Assembly (NCBI RefSeq): GCF_000143415.4
Contig: NW_003314265.1
Location: 1,109,864-1,173,863, forward strand
Source: Selaginella moellendorffii
Lineage: Eukaryota > Streptophyta > Lycopodiopsida > Selaginellales > Selaginellaceae
Reading direction: 5' to 3'
DNA: 64,000 nucleotides
The notes beneath the pieces were generated by a model that worked only from the letters and a program-made list of their open reading frames with translations, did not search any database and was not told where the DNA came from. A program made the translations under genes and the position numbers. Positions within the stretch are counted from its first letter, which is position 1, and each line of letters starts with the position of its first letter. Positions 41,242 to 55,960 of the stretch are shown piece after piece.

Positions 41242-42640
41242 ATGCGTTCTTATCGCCGTAGGAGACAGCAAGGTACGCACACTTTTCTTCCGGTCTCGAG
41301 ATGGACAAGGAAGAAATCCTTTTGTAATGCCGCGCTGGCATTTGGAAGCTCTGATCCGATCGATGATTTCTCGAAGGGTATTTTAATATCTCTTTGCGTT
41401 GCAGACCAGCTGATCACTTGTGGCGCTACCATTCGATTGACCAGGTCATGGGTGTGGTGATTGTGCAGGTTTGCATTGTGATGCTGGCGGCCTCGGTGCT
41501 TGGCTTCATATCCTACTGTAAGAAGCGCCCCTCGTCCAGCACCATGGAAGATTACTTTTTGATTGCTCCGGAGCTCCAGAAGCCTGGGGTGTGTGATAGA
41601 GTTTGATTCTAGGCTCTAGCTTTGGGTGTTCACTCGTTCATTGTGGGTGGAATTCTTGGTGTGCAGATAGAAAAGGCATCTAAAAGATTTGGTGCCGGGT
41701 TTATCATGAATAGTAGCCGGATTCGAAGCTTTTCGGCTGGATTGAAGGTATGCGCAGAAGCTGTTTCTTGTGTCTCCTTTTTATGACGATGGCTTTTATT
41801 TTTTGTAGTATGATTCTAAAAAGCCGGAAAGGTAAGCATGCTTTCCAGTTAGTTTTTGTTTTCCCGGAACTGGATTTACTCTGCGTTGCTTCCGCAGATA
41901 TTTCTTGCTTCGTCAACGATTCATGGATGTGTTTTTCCTGGACTCCAACGGATTGGTTGTATGTTTGTTGCTCTCTTTTGGCATTGACTTTTCTTTTTCT
42001 TCGCTAATGAAGGCCGGGGAGACTTTCGATCAGCTCAATTGGCTAGAACACGTCCTTGCAAGTAGCTCGGCTAGCTGGTAAGGCTCACTTTCAGTTCTCC
42101 AGGCAGGCCTTCACTTTTTTATTTTTGATTTTTCTTTTTCTTGCAGGCGTGTGATTGTTGGTCATCACGATTTGGAGGAAAACAGCAATGCCTCGTTGAA
42201 AAACATGCTTCTTCCGCTTTTTCTGCGGCATGATGTGGTAAGCAGTGTAGTCGACGAATAATTCAGAAAAAGGTATCATTTTGGAAGAGCAGAATGTTTA
42301 TGTCCATGACGGCGAGGACTTCTCTTGCCGAAACACCATGGATCGTAGTATGATGTTTATCGGCATTGGTTCCCAGAATTCGACTCAGGAATCCAGGTAT
42401 TTCAATTTCCACTGGCTACTCATGCCGATCAAAATCTGTGATTGTAGAAAGAATCAAGCAGACTTCATACTCACTCGCGTGACAGCTCTGGAAATGGTAT
42501 GGTCTTTTTTTTTTTCTTTTTTTATCTTCGTAAATTCAAAGCTTACGAGAGCGTTTATATTGCTAAAGGAATTTATCTTGATGAACTCAAATGCTCAAAC
42601 GGTCTCTAGAGCCTTCGCTGCTCAAAGAGGGAGAGCTACA
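41242..42640 (+). pseudogene. Purple-acid-phosphatase/metallophosphoesterase-like relic
   Basis: A chain of short exons with good splice sites suggests a former gene: a membrane-type segment (I-V-Q-V-C-I-V-M-L-A-A-S-V-L, about 41455-41520), then R-F-G-A-G-F-I-M-N-S-S (where the family has T-G-D-N-F-Y), F-M-D-V-F-F-L-D-S-N-G-L (about 41910), T-F-D-Q-L-N-W-L-E, then R-V-I-V-G-H-H-D-L (about 42150) and F-I-G-I-G-S-Q-N (about 42360). The G-H-H ligand block is kept. The G-D-x-x and G-N-H metal ligands and the final G-H-D-H are absent, and the central G-N-H exon appears deleted. The protein would be inactive, so I call it a pseudogene or a repurposed fold; alternative families cannot be excluded. 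Confidence 0.45.
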
Positions 42641-42837
42641 TTCTAGAATGCCAAAGACAAAACTATTCTTTTTCGCGGTTCGATGAAGGCATATTCGCTT
42701 GCGTCGCCGCAAGGCCACAACCTAATCGAGCGGTGTGCAGAGTAATCGCGTGGCACCATCACAAGCCATAAGACTAACCAGACGTAAATCCCGGTGTTAT
42801 AAATGGCGTCTACTGTCAAGTTCGAGGTTTTCTGGCG

Positions 42838-45231
<2,394 letters not shown>

Positions 45232-45289
45232 AAGTTCAAAGGAAAAATTACAAATTAAGTTACCTCTATAAAGATCCAAACGTTAGGTT

Positions 45290-46080
45290 CCTGGATTTTG
45301 CATGGATCTATCATGGAGCCGTGCTGTGTTGCGGACCGATATCTTGCTGGTAAGCTAGAAGAAGCTCTAGCCGATCTAGCGCAGTACCAAATGGTACTCT
45401 TCGCAATAAGCAGCACTAGCGATGCCTGGAGCTTGCTAGTTTATCGCCAAGGGAGATTTTTCCACTTCGACAGCTCGTTAAGAAGCACCACCCGGTCAAT
45501 CTCAATCGGCCGAACCCCTCATGGAGACTCGAGTTTATCGAGTCCCTCGCAAATCAGCAACGAGCGTACGTTCTAGCGCTTGCAGCTCCGGCAAGCGATC
45601 TGGCCCAGGTTGTGAGGAGCATGGCTGTGGAAGCTATTGCCCAGACGAGGCGAGGGATCGTGGATCTAGTACTATGGGCACTTTGAAAGTTTCTTCGAGG
45701 GTGGCAAATTGGGACAGGAGAAGCTTATCCTTGTAAGACATTATGAGATCACTTGTCATCCAAGCTGTGCACCATGCTCATGAACTTTGCGGTACTCCCT
45801 CTTTTCTCCTCTTCTCAGCTGCTCATCTCTCTAATTCGTGGCAGCGTATACAACGAACGCCTCAAGTGAAGGTCTTCCTTTCTTTGATTGAGGCGTTTGT
45901 GCTCTTGGACCGGGAAAAGTACGAGGACGCGAGGATCTGCTGTGACAACCTCTGGGAAGGGGATGCGTCGTCCGCCTTCTGCAGAAACGAATGCGTCGTC
46001 CGGGAGTCCGGGACAATTGACCTTCTTCAGCTGGATCCTCTGAGCCTTCGGTTGTACAACGGTAGCAGTCCGTGGAACTC
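45290..46080 (+). pseudogene. ULP1/NEDP1-like cysteine protease relic, copy 1
   Basis: Reading frames carry fragments of a C48 protease: Y-Q-M-V-L-F-A-I-S, W-S-L-L-V-Y-R-Q-G-R-F-F-H-F-D-S (catalytic-His region) and L-E-F-I-E-S-L-A-N-Q followed by A-Y-V-L-A-L-A, where deneddylases have the D-C-G-V-Y-V box. Stops and shifts break it. A downstream unit E-A-F-V-L-L-D-R-E-K-Y-E-D-A-R-I-C-C-D-N-L recurs in the second copy at 47015-47075. Assignment to the NEDP1 branch rests on W-S-L-L-V-Y only. Confidence 0.45.
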
Positions 46081-46196
46081 AAATGACATGCCTGTCCAGA
46101 GAACATTATATCATCGGTTTGAGGCAGCTCTTCTATGTTCATCAAGGACTCGTCATAGTGAAATATATAATCACATATATCCCCTCTAAATACATA

Positions 46197-46550
46197 AGTA
46201 CTGTTAAGGATGCGGCAAGAGTTTCTGCTAAGGAAGCGCGATCAGTTCAAGCGGCAATCTAAAAGTTGAGGGACGAGTTTGCAAAATTTACAATGCCATG
46301 CTTGCTTTCTAGTGGAGACAAGGAAAGCAGCATTGATGAATATAGTTTGAGATGTCAAGACGTCTTAGATGCAAAGCTTGACGAACTTAAGCATGATATG
46401 AACAACGTTGTGGCGGACTTAGAAGCAAAGATGGAGAAAACGTTTGATAACAAACTAGACATGAAACTACAAAGGGACCTGAAGAAGAGTTTGCGTTTCG
46501 CTTTTGCTAAGGGTATGCTCTCCAAATTAAAGGAAACTTTACGCATTTAG
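46197..46550 (+). CDS. Coiled-coil fragment, unknown
   Basis: An open frame with heptad-like charge pattern (D-A-K-L-D-E-L-K-H-D-M-N-N-V-V-A-D-L-E-A-K) between the two protease relics. No family recognised. A short GGTATG donor at about 46513 suggests it was an exon. Confidence 0.3.
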
Positions 46551-46579
46551 AGGCAAAAGTTAATCAAATTCTTACAGTC

Positions 46580-47466
46580 CAACTGCACGCCTCTTTGGCA
46601 TCAACCATACGCCGGGCCAGCAATGCCAGCGACGCCGGCTACTCGAGTTTTTCGTGTCCCTTAGAAATCAGGATTCGGGCGTCTACGTTATGGCGCTCGC
46701 GGAGGCTCTTGCTAAAGCTCCGGCAAGCGATCCGGTCGAGGTTAAGCATGGATGTGGGAGCTGTTGCTCAGACGAGGCACTCCTTGGCCGCGCGGAAAGA
46801 TGCAAGAACGATGGAAGCTCTGAAAGCCGTCATGGATCTCCTCGAGGAGAGCAAACTGGGACAGGAGCAGCTTATGCTTGTGGACAGACAAGTCATGGGA
46901 GTACGAGATCATTTGTCCAAGCTGCTCACCAAGTTCCGCGAGAGTTACGAGGTATTCGACTCTTCTCTGTTCTTTTGTTCGCTTGTGATTGCTTGTTTCT
47001 CTTCCTTGCTGTGCTGGAGGCGTTTGTACTCTTGGACCGGGAAAAGTACGAGGACACGAGGATCTGCTGTGACAACCTCATTTGTTCCTGGAAAAGAGAT
47101 GCCTCCGGGACAATCGTGGATCCCTTGAGCCTTCGACTTTATGACTGCGCTTTTGAAGCTGTGCTGAAGTGCCGTGTAACAGCCCTTGGAAATCAAATCA
47201 CAGTTGCGGAGCTGCTCCAGAAGTCCGAAGGACGATGCGTCATCGTTTTGAAGGCGAAGGATGACGCAGGAAATCTCCATGGAACGATCCTTTACGTTGA
47301 CGACATGGACTCTTCCTATGTGGTGAAACATATGATCGAAAACCCTGCGTGCATGCAAAATGCCCGTCGATGTTACATGAGTCCATATAATCTCTTGTTG
47401 CTCTTTTTTCCAGTGTATAACAAACCGAGCGCTCTTAAGGATGATGCAAGAGAGCACTTTTTCTAA
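46580..47466 (+). pseudogene. ULP1/NEDP1-like relic, copy 2, with shared C-terminal unit
   Basis: Duplicate of copy 1: L-E-F-F-V-S-L-R-N-Q-D-S-G-V-Y-V-M-A-L-A-E-A-L shows the D-x-G-V-Y-V box with Ser in place of the catalytic Cys. Then V-A-Q-T-R-H-S-L-A-A-R-K (other frame), a helical stretch, and E-A-F-V-L-L-D-R-E-K-Y-E-D-T-R-I-C-C-D-N-L. The last ~130 codons (L-R-L-Y-D-C-A-F-E-A-V-L-K-C-R-V-T-A-L) are intact but unrecognised. The Ser substitution alone would abolish protease activity. Confidence 0.45.
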
Positions 47467-47469
47467 TGT

Positions 47470-49680
47470 GGGGGACAATGTAGCATTTAACTTGGCTCCG
47501 TTGTGCTGTTTGGCATGCTTCAGAGCGGGCCTTTAACCGAGAATATTCTAGGCTAGCCAATTCATTTCATCGAAGGATTAGCGTCCAATCCAAGGAGAAG
47601 CTCAGTTTCCAAAAGTTTGGGCATCGAAAGTGCACGGGAAAAAGGCGGCAGTGGTCGAGGCAGGGAGCAAGGCAGCATGAGGAACTTCAGCGGCTTGGGA
47701 GTTGACTAAAGAATATTTTGTTAGGATAATTGATGCTGTTGAATTTTTAATTGCCGTTCAAGGAGTGTTCTTTCATCATTATAAATGTATATATATTATA
47801 GTATTTTTAATAATTAGTAACACTATAAAGCAGAAAGTACAATGGAAGTTCGAGAGTGGTTCTCTATAATGTGCTTACGATAGCTCCACTCCAGATGCCC
47901 AGGCTGTAGAGGTGCTGGTGAAGAAATGCATGAAGCCACGGGTGATAGAAAGGTCGACACCTCAGGAAGTGGATATTGCCGCGAGATGCGTGCTTAATCC
48001 ATTGGTCTCATTTCCTTCACCTCTGTTGTGTTTCTGTTGTTTCAGCTCCTTGGGTAAATGAAGCCCCCAGCTGGTATTTGGCGCATGACACACAGTCGAC
48101 TGCCTTGTGCTGTGATGCAGCTCCATATGATTCTTCAACGAAGCTCCTCTACAACTTTGTTCAACTCGAAACAGCAGTTTTGGCGGTGAAAGCAAAGGAT
48201 CCTTTCGGAAGATGTCAAATGACGAGAAGGAGAAGCTTTTACTTGCTAGCGAAACGAGCCACACAGGTCTCGAAGTGACGAGGCACTGAAGAGGTTGGTA
48301 TGTCTTTGCACGCTCTTTGTTTGGGATGCTCTAAGATGTTTGTCTCTCGTTTTTCAATAGCCTAGTACCCGGATAAAGCAGCCAAACGTCAGGCGCCAGA
48401 ATCAGGAGTTTGCGCTTCTGGCACAGAGCGTACGAAACATTGTGGGTGAGCGCACGGTCGAGTCGTTTGTGTGCTCAAGCAGCTGAATATCTGGATACTA
48501 TTCTTCGAAACTCCTTTAGAAGTTCATCCAGTTTGAACGGCAAGGTTTGGCGGCAAAGGCGAATGATAAGTTTTTCCTTCTCGTGCTTGGCATTTTCCGA
48601 AAGGGCTTCGACAAGATTACTAGAAGTAATAAATAAAACATCAATTTCTTGATAAGTTTTCTTTTGAGTACATATACTTTTCCTTACAGCGGGGTGAGCT
48701 AAGCTATATTTACTGCGGGAGTACAAAGTGGTGCTTGCCAAAATTTTGGGACAGAAGGACCCCCTAAATAAAAACGCACATAAAAAATGCCAGATCAGGT
48801 TTGTCACGGATCACCATCTCGGCCATCAATAATAGTAAACACACGCAAGTAACTCCTCCGCAGCGCAGCGAGAGACGCGCTTCGCATTTAGATCTGAACA
48901 CGGGCATCCATCTCCACCATGCGCGATAGCTCGATCAGTCGATTTCGCCAATGAATTGGACTTGGCTGGGAGCAGCAGACAGAGAGCCTCTACGAACGGT
49001 TTCCAGGGACAAACGGCAGTCCTTTGCTGATTGATTTGTGGCCAAGCCCAACAACAAAAAAAAGCTGGCTACAAAGCGTAGATTGCTGGTCGATCGGAGA
49101 TCTAGAAAATGCCTTTAAAAAGTACTAAAGTTTTTTCTTTTTTTCCTTTTTCCACAAAATTGATTGAGCGTGTGCGTGCAGCCGTGTGGGGCATTGAATG
49201 TGGGCGCAGATTTGCAATCTAGCCGCTGGATCCAATGCCTTTGATTATCGGATCGAGGCGTTATATATGCTCTCGTCCGTCCGATAAAACCGAGCAAAGA
49301 TAAAAATTGAGAATGTAGAAAAGAAAGACTGTCGAGTCATCATAAATTCCTTAACAAACGTGGACCTTGGCGACCACGTCACCCGGACGGGGCCACGCAA
49401 AGTCAACGCCCAACACGTGTCCGTAGCGCGAATATTCGCTGGGGTCGTGACACGTGCGGGGATATTCTCGCCGCGGCGGCGCGGCACGGTATATTCCGGC
49501 GGCGGCGGGGGTGGAGGGGAGCGGGAATGCGGGAGAAAGACGTGTTGGAGAAGAAAAGAGGAAACGAGATGGAGGAGCTTCGCGATTTTAGGGCTCGTCA
49601 CAGGGAAATTTAGGGCGCCAGGAGGCGCAGATCAAGGCGCTTGTCTCTCTGTTCTCTTCTCTCCCTTCTCTCTCCGATCG
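47470..49680. other. Intergenic region with short fragments, then MAP3K promoter
   Basis: Open frames at 47976-48278 and 48410-48652 have splice-like borders but match nothing I know. From 48800 the sequence is probably the MAP3K promoter and leader, with ACACGTGT (about 49414) and GACACGTG (about 49449) G-box-like elements. Confidence 0.4.
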
Positions 49681-50004
49681 AGCGCGAGCTCCAGCGATGT
49701 CGTGATTCGATGCGCATGTTGTGAGTAGCTTTCCCCCTTTTTTTCTTGCTGTGATGAATCATTCCATCGATCTCTGCCGGTTCTTGGCTTGTCCTGCGCT
49801 GTAGCTTGATTCCTCTTGCCGGTCTCATCGTTTAGGCGCGGGCGGCCGGTCTGCATTTTCTGCGTGTTTTTCCCCTTGTCTCATTCGTGAATTCGATGTG
49901 AACGCGTCATGGCTTCGTGGATGTGAGATTTTTGGCAGGGTTCTTCGTTCTCGGAGCTAAATTTTTCCTCTCGTGATCGCAGCTGCGCCTGAGAGGGAGG
50001 CGTG

Positions 50005-52659
50005 ATGCCTTCCTGGTGGGGCGGCAAGTCCTCCAAGGAGCCCAAGGAGGCGGCGGCCAAGAAGCAGCAGCAGCACAAGAGCAAAGATGGCATGCGCTTG
50101 CAGATTGGGAGCTGGAAGACGAGGCTCTCCTCCTGGACGGACGACGAGAGGAAGAACAGCTTCTCGCCGGGCTACCGCTCCAGCTCGGACAATTCCAGCA
50201 GCTCCAGGCCGGTGTCGCCGTGCACGCCCTCGGACTCGGCAAGGCAGCCATGGCCTCTGCCGTGCTCGCCCTTCTCTCCTCAAGGCGCGGAGGTGCGAAG
50301 GAACCAGTCCCTGCCGCTTCCTCCTCCCCAGGAGCAAAAGCCCAGAGCGGGGATTTTCGCCGAGGCAGTGGCCGCGACCTCGGCCTCTTCCAGCATCAGC
50401 TCAAGCAACAGCGATACGTGTGACACCACCCAGTAAGTTTCACTTGTTCTCTCTTTCTCCGTGAATGATCTCGTGGTTTTGGTTGTCTTCTTTCAGATCA
50501 AAGGCCTCTCCTTGGAAGGAATGTAGGTACTCGGGAAACGGATCGACGCCTTCCAATCCGGTGCCAGTGAAAGCTACGTCAAACAACGCGCACTCCCCGT
50601 GCTTGAGCCCGTGCCGCAGTCCGAGAGCGATTCTCGACGCCGGTGACGCCTTCTATCCGTATAGTAACAGCGCTGCCGCTGTTGCTCCTGGGAACAGCCC
50701 GCCGGCCTTCACTGCTACAGCCGGGTCGAGGAATCCACGCACCCAAAGTGGAAGTGGTGGAAGTGGTTTTGGTGGTGGTGGTAGTGGTGGTCAGCTTTCT
50801 CCCCGCCACACGCCGCACCCGTTGCCAGCACCACCACCACCACCTTGCGGAAGTGGATTTCCATTGTCGCCGACGCTTTCACCGTCTAACAGGGGGGCGA
50901 CGACAACCTGCTGGCAGAAAGGGAAGCTCATCGGTAATGGAACTTTTGGATATGTGTATGTTGGGTTTGACAGGTACCGCACACCACTCCGGCCCCCCTC
51001 GCTTTTTTATTCTCCTCGTTTGCTCCAGCGACAGATCTAACACGATTCTCTTGCCATGTGCAGCAACAACATCGGCCGGATGTGTGCGATGAAGGAGGTT
51101 CGCATTATTGGTGACAATGATCAGTCTAAAGAGAGTGCTAAACAGCTCGGACAGGTACTTGCTATTCTATCTGCAAAGTTCTCGTTGTTCCATTTTAAAT
51201 TTTTTTTTTCCCCGTTTATTGGTGTCGATCACTTTTAACTTGCGTTGCGTGTCCGCCATGCTTCAGGAAATTACTCTCCTCAGTCGCTTAAGGCACCAGA
51301 ACATTGTACAGTACTATGGATCAGAAGCAGTAAGCACTAGCGTGATCCTCATTGTTGTGCGGCTCATTACGTTTTGCTTGGTGTTCTTTGTAGGTGGAGG
51401 ACAACCTTTACATCTATCTCGAGTACGTGTCGGGTGGCTCCATTCATAAGCTGCTTCAAGACTATGGACCATTCAAGGAGTCGGTTATCAGGCGCTACAC
51501 GAGACAAATACTTTCGGGTTTATCCTTTTTGCACAGCGTGGAGACTGTTCACAGGTACTTTTTCGAGTGGCGTTTTCTATGTCGTGCCAGCGTTATTCTT
51601 TTATAGAGACATCAAGGGCGCAAACATCCTTGTCGATACCAATGGCGTGGTGAAGCTTGGGGACTTTGGCATGGCGAAGCACGTACGTTTTGTGTCTAGT
51701 CTGATCTTTTTCCGGCACTCACCCCGGGACTGCTTTCAGATAACTGCTCAGTCCTTCCCACTTTCTTGCAAAGGAAGCCCGTACTGGATGGCTCCAGAGG
51801 TTTGTGGATGTCACGTAAAGTGCCTGTCCATAAAAGCGGGTTTTGTCTGGATTGGCAGATTCTAAAATCAACTCATGGTTATGATCTCTCTGTGGACATT
51901 TGGAGCCTCGGTTGCACCGTGATCGAAATGGCAACTGGAAAGCCTCCGTGGAGCGAATTTGAAGGGGTGAGTGACATAACGAAGTTTCAGTCACTAAGTT
52001 TCTAAGGTTTGAATGCTCAGGTCGCTGTTATGTTCAAGATTGGCAACAGCAAAGAAACTCCTCCAATTCCTCCGCATCTGTCCGAAGAGTGCCAACACTT
52101 TCTGAGGTTGTGTTTGCAAAGGAACCCGGCGGACAGACCAACAGCGACAGAGCTCATGGAGCATCCGTTTGTGATGGACATACCGGACACCAACTCAGAC
52201 TTCCAGGTACCGCAGCCCTTTTGTTTCTATCTGAATTGTGTAGCTAAATCTCGATTTTTCCAATCTCATCAGACTCGAGATGGCTACCAGACGACAAGGT
52301 GAGCTTTGCATTCGTTTTTTTGTTGTAGCTAATGGTGCTCTTTCATTAGATACGCGTCTACTCCACCTCGGCAAGTACTCTCTCCGATGTTCTCCCCTTC
52401 CTCCCAGTTTGGATTCCAGCCGGCCTCCGAGGCCGACGCCACCGCTTTCTTCCTCCAGACTCCATCCGATTTTGGGAGGCGATTGAAAAGCATGGAGGAT
52501 CCTCAGCAGCAGCAGCATCGCCACCATCATCATCATCCCGCAGCAAAGATGCGTAACGGCGGCCACGGATTGTCAACGTCCGAGATCGAGGTTCGCAGCG
52601 TCATCTCTGACATTCATCATCACCAGAGGCTCGTCAGCTGCCTGGATCTCAAATGCTGA
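50005..52659 (+). CDS. MAP kinase kinase kinase of the YODA/MEKK A3 group
   Basis: Eleven exons (first 50005-50432, last 52350-52659) give 661 residues in phase. N-terminus [10 protein letters not shown], as in YODA, then a ~300-residue Ser/Pro-rich regulatory region. Kinase domain: [15 protein letters not shown] (glycine loop), M-K-E-V (VAIK Lys), [12 protein letters not shown] (alphaC Glu), [10 protein letters not shown] (catalytic loop), G-D-F-G-M-A-K-H (DFG), [11 protein letters not shown] (activation loop) and [11 protein letters not shown]. The short C-terminus is His/Gln-rich. All catalytic residues are present. YODA kinases act above MKK4/5 in stomatal and embryo patterning in flowering plants; the lycophyte role is inference. 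Confidence 0.93.
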
Positions 52660-52884
52660 AGTTACGTTTTTTCCTTTATTCTCATCATTTATCTTCCTCC
52701 TCTTCTTCGCAACGCTCCTTTGGTGCGAGGGAACGATTCTACTACGACGAGTGCTCCTCTTTTTGTATATATGACAGCACCGGCTCACAATTTTGCCTCT
52801 TTTACTTCCTTTACCTCCGTTGTAAAGTTTTTTAAATTAACGGATATTCTTGCTCTGCTTTTTAGGGCATACTTGCATTCGAAC

Positions 52885-53160
52885 GGGTACGATTAATAAA
52901 AAACGCCGTTTAAAACGCGCGTATAATACGGCGTTTAAAACGGCGTTTAAACACCAAGAATATTTTAAAAAACCCTAAAGAATATGCTTTCTTTTACTTA
53001 GGATTAGGGTTCATGTAAAATCAGGGTTCGAAAAAAACTGTAAAATTAGGGTTCGAAAAAAACTGAAAACCATTATACCCGTTCGAAAAAAAGCTAAACG
53101 GGTATTAAACGTTCGATACCCGTTCGAATCCGGTTGCGTTCGAATGTTCGGATGCAAGTA
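52885..53160. repeat. Short low-complexity repeats (GCGTTTAAA and GGTTCGAAAA)
   Basis: Several copies of ACGGCGTTTAAA (52905-52950) are followed by units of AGGGTTCGAAAAAAACTG (53020-53070) and GTTCGAA(A/T) boxes. Non-coding, between the MAP3K end and the next gene. Confidence 0.5.
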
Positions 53161-53181
53161 TGTTGAGCAGGCACAGGGGAT

Positions 53182-53643
53182 ATGGTGGCCATAGCCGCGC
53201 TCCACGCAATTCCATGGCATTCCTCGCAATCTCTGGCGAATGGTCGCGGGAGGAGGAAGATCTGGGCATCGGCAGCGCCGGATTCTCCTCAGAAACCTGG
53301 TACCTTAGCTATTGAGGAGGAAGAAGTTGTAGAAAACGTAGAGAAAGAGGAAGATTATACTGGATCCGGGTGTAAGACTTGCGGGCGATCGGAGGTGATG
53401 TGGGGCTGCAATGGGCTGGGGCGAATCCAGGGCGGCATTGCAGCGGTGCCGGGATTTGGGTGGTGGCCAATCAAGGCATTCCGGCCATGCCCGGCGTTCG
53501 TAGAGTCTGGGGGGCGGTACAAGAGGCAGGGCCAGAGGCTGGACGAGTTCGCCTATGGCAGGCGATTTAGCAAGAGCGAGAAGGAAGCAAGCCGTCCCAC
53601 ATCTGATACTCCTCGCAAGAAGACCACGAAGAAGCGCAATTAG
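53182..53643 (+). CDS. Small conserved plant protein, probably plastid-targeted
   Basis: Intronless frame of 153 residues. A basic/hydrophobic N-terminus (M-V-A-I-A-A-L-H-A) suggests a transit peptide. The conserved core is C-K-T-C-G-R-S-E-V then G-C-N-G-L-G-R-I-Q-G-G and P-G-F-G-W-W-P-I-K-A-F-R-P-C-P, then Y-K-R-Q-G-Q-R-L-D-E-F-A-Y-G. I recognise this Cys-rich core from uncharacterised land-plant proteins but know no function. Cysteine spacing (C-x-x-C ... C ... C) could bind a metal. Lys-rich C-terminus. Confidence 0.7.
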   Translation: MVAIAALHAIPWHSSQSLANGRGRRKIWASAAPDSPQKPGTLAIEEEEVVENVEKEEDYTGSGCKTCGRSEVMWGCNGLGRIQGGIAAVPGFGWWPIKAFRPCPAFVESGGRYKRQGQRLDEFAYGRRFSKSEKEASRPTSDTPRKKTTKKRN

Positions 53644-55599
53644 TATGAAGTTCTTCCACATTCCAAGCACGGGCTGTATTGTTAGTAAAATAATATACAA
53701 AAGTGAAAAATTATTATTTTTATTCATATAAAATTTAAAGACAGTCAATCATAATTCATTATACACTGTTATAAATTTTATATACATAACGTTTTGTAAA
53801 TGTTATAGTTAAAATTTAAATCTTTTTAATACTTAATTTCCTTTTATAATTAAAAGGTATAAAACACTTTTTATGAAAAATATACTAATCTAGCATTAAA
53901 AATATAAATTTAGATTGGATTTATCTGGGCTAGTGATTTATTTAATTGTCTTTTGCATCTTGACACTTGATTGTGAAAATTTTGATGAATTACACTATTA
54001 CTCACACTGATATTTATAAAATAAATTTTTAGTTTATGTGAGTGCTTGGAATATGGAAAGGGAATACAAAAATGTGCATCTCCATTAGCCCAAAAACCCT
54101 AGTTTATATACAGGAGCGACTGGTTCAGATTGAAACCAATCCGACAGCTACCAAAATCCCACTACGCTAATATTAGTATACGGCATCGTAACCGTACACT
54201 TGGCTCTCACATTTATATTAAAACTAAAAACTAAAGATGGATTATAATTATTTATTATGTACTTTTTATAAAGCACATTAAAATTTAATAGTGGTGTATG
54301 ATAACAAGTGAAATAAAATTTGTTATCCACTATAAGATACTAAAAACGTTATGTCTTTTAGAAAATAAAATAATATTTACAAAATGAATGGAGTTTTTAT
54401 TTTAAAAATAAATCTATGTGGATTAAATTTTTTAATATGGTTCAAATTTTAGTTTCAAATTTTGGTTTTAGTATAAATTTAATTTGCATATTTCATGCTA
54501 ATACAATATTAAGGGTTTTATAATATATGTTTTTGCGATGCAGTTGGAGAGATAGAAATGTTGATCATGCCGCCTGACCTTCACAACCTTTGCAAAGAAT
54601 AATTGTGAAAATGTATCCAAAACAATTTATTATATTACATTATCAAAATATGGTATGATGTTTATTTATTGTAAAATATATTATAATGTTGTTGTTGTTT
54701 GTTATAAGAAACTTAATATTGAAAATTTAATATTTGCATTAGTGAAGGATGAAATGCGAATAAAAAAACTATGGTTTTAAAATGCAATTGATTATTAAAA
54801 GTTTTAAAAGCTAAAGAATTAATTATTATTTTTAAAAAAAACACATGAGAAAAAATAAAGACAAGGAAGTACAACTCTAGATGCATAAAATTTTTTATCA
54901 AAAGCATTAAAAAGAAAATGTTTTTAGAAAAATAATGGTTTACTGTCCAATAATATATTTGGAAAAATATTTTGTGTATTAACCACAATATCTAAATATA
55001 AAATAAATTTTGGAATATTATTCATTAAACTCTGAATGAGTTTCATATAGTATTTAAAAATAATTATATGGCTTAATTATTAAAATTATTTAATATATAT
55101 TACATGTTTTACAAATCAAAGTGTTCTGGTTAAAAAAAGTGGACTCAAAAATTTATAAAAAAAACAGAAAACAGAAAATAAAAGATTGTTAAAATTTTAG
55201 AAGTAATAAAATACAAATTTATTGGAAAATTTTGTAGTGCTTATTGTATGAAATATTTATTCATTAATATGGCACATTTGTACCTTCTCCCTAAATTTAT
55301 ACTTATTAGGAGAAGCTTTAATCTTCTTTATTATCCAGGCACTAAAACTTTATATTCAAGGTTTTAATATTGCTATGTTGATTTATTTATTGTCATGAAC
55401 TTTTAAATAAATTTGGACTCCTTTTTGGTTTTTATTTTTATTTGGTAGTAAATTCTAGAGATAGTTTGTAATTGTGCATTTTGGAGATCATGTCATGAAA
55501 TTTATCAAGTCTTATTATTTATTTAAAACTTGTATCACTTAAATATAACCATCTTTATGATTCCTTCTATCCTAGGGTCATAAATCTTTTTCAAATTTG

Positions 55600-55960
55600 G
55601 TAATTTATGTATTATATACAAAGTGGAATTTAAACCCTTTATGTGCCACATGTTACATACCACATGTCCAAGGATAGTAAAGTGGAACCCAAGTTTTAAA
55701 GAGCCATAAGCCACTAAATGAAAGAATTAAATTAAACTTGCATTAAGCCAAAGAGTGATAGAATGACTCATCTAGAGCACAAAGTAACTTATAATCATTT
55801 AGCCCAAGGAGTGAAGGGACAATAAAGAACAATATTGGAACAGTCCAACATCTCAATGCAAAGACCAATATACAAAACAAAGCCAAATGGAGTTTGGTAT
55901 TGTTTCAACATACCGTTGGTTTAACATAAGGATATAGGTATTTATTAGTTAACATGACAT
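55600..55960 (-). repeat. Dispersed repeat, copy 3 (inverted)
   Basis: Reverse-complement relative of 22730-23060, including CCACATG...CCAAGGATAGTAAAGTGGA and GCCACTAAATGAAAGAA. Confidence 0.55.
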
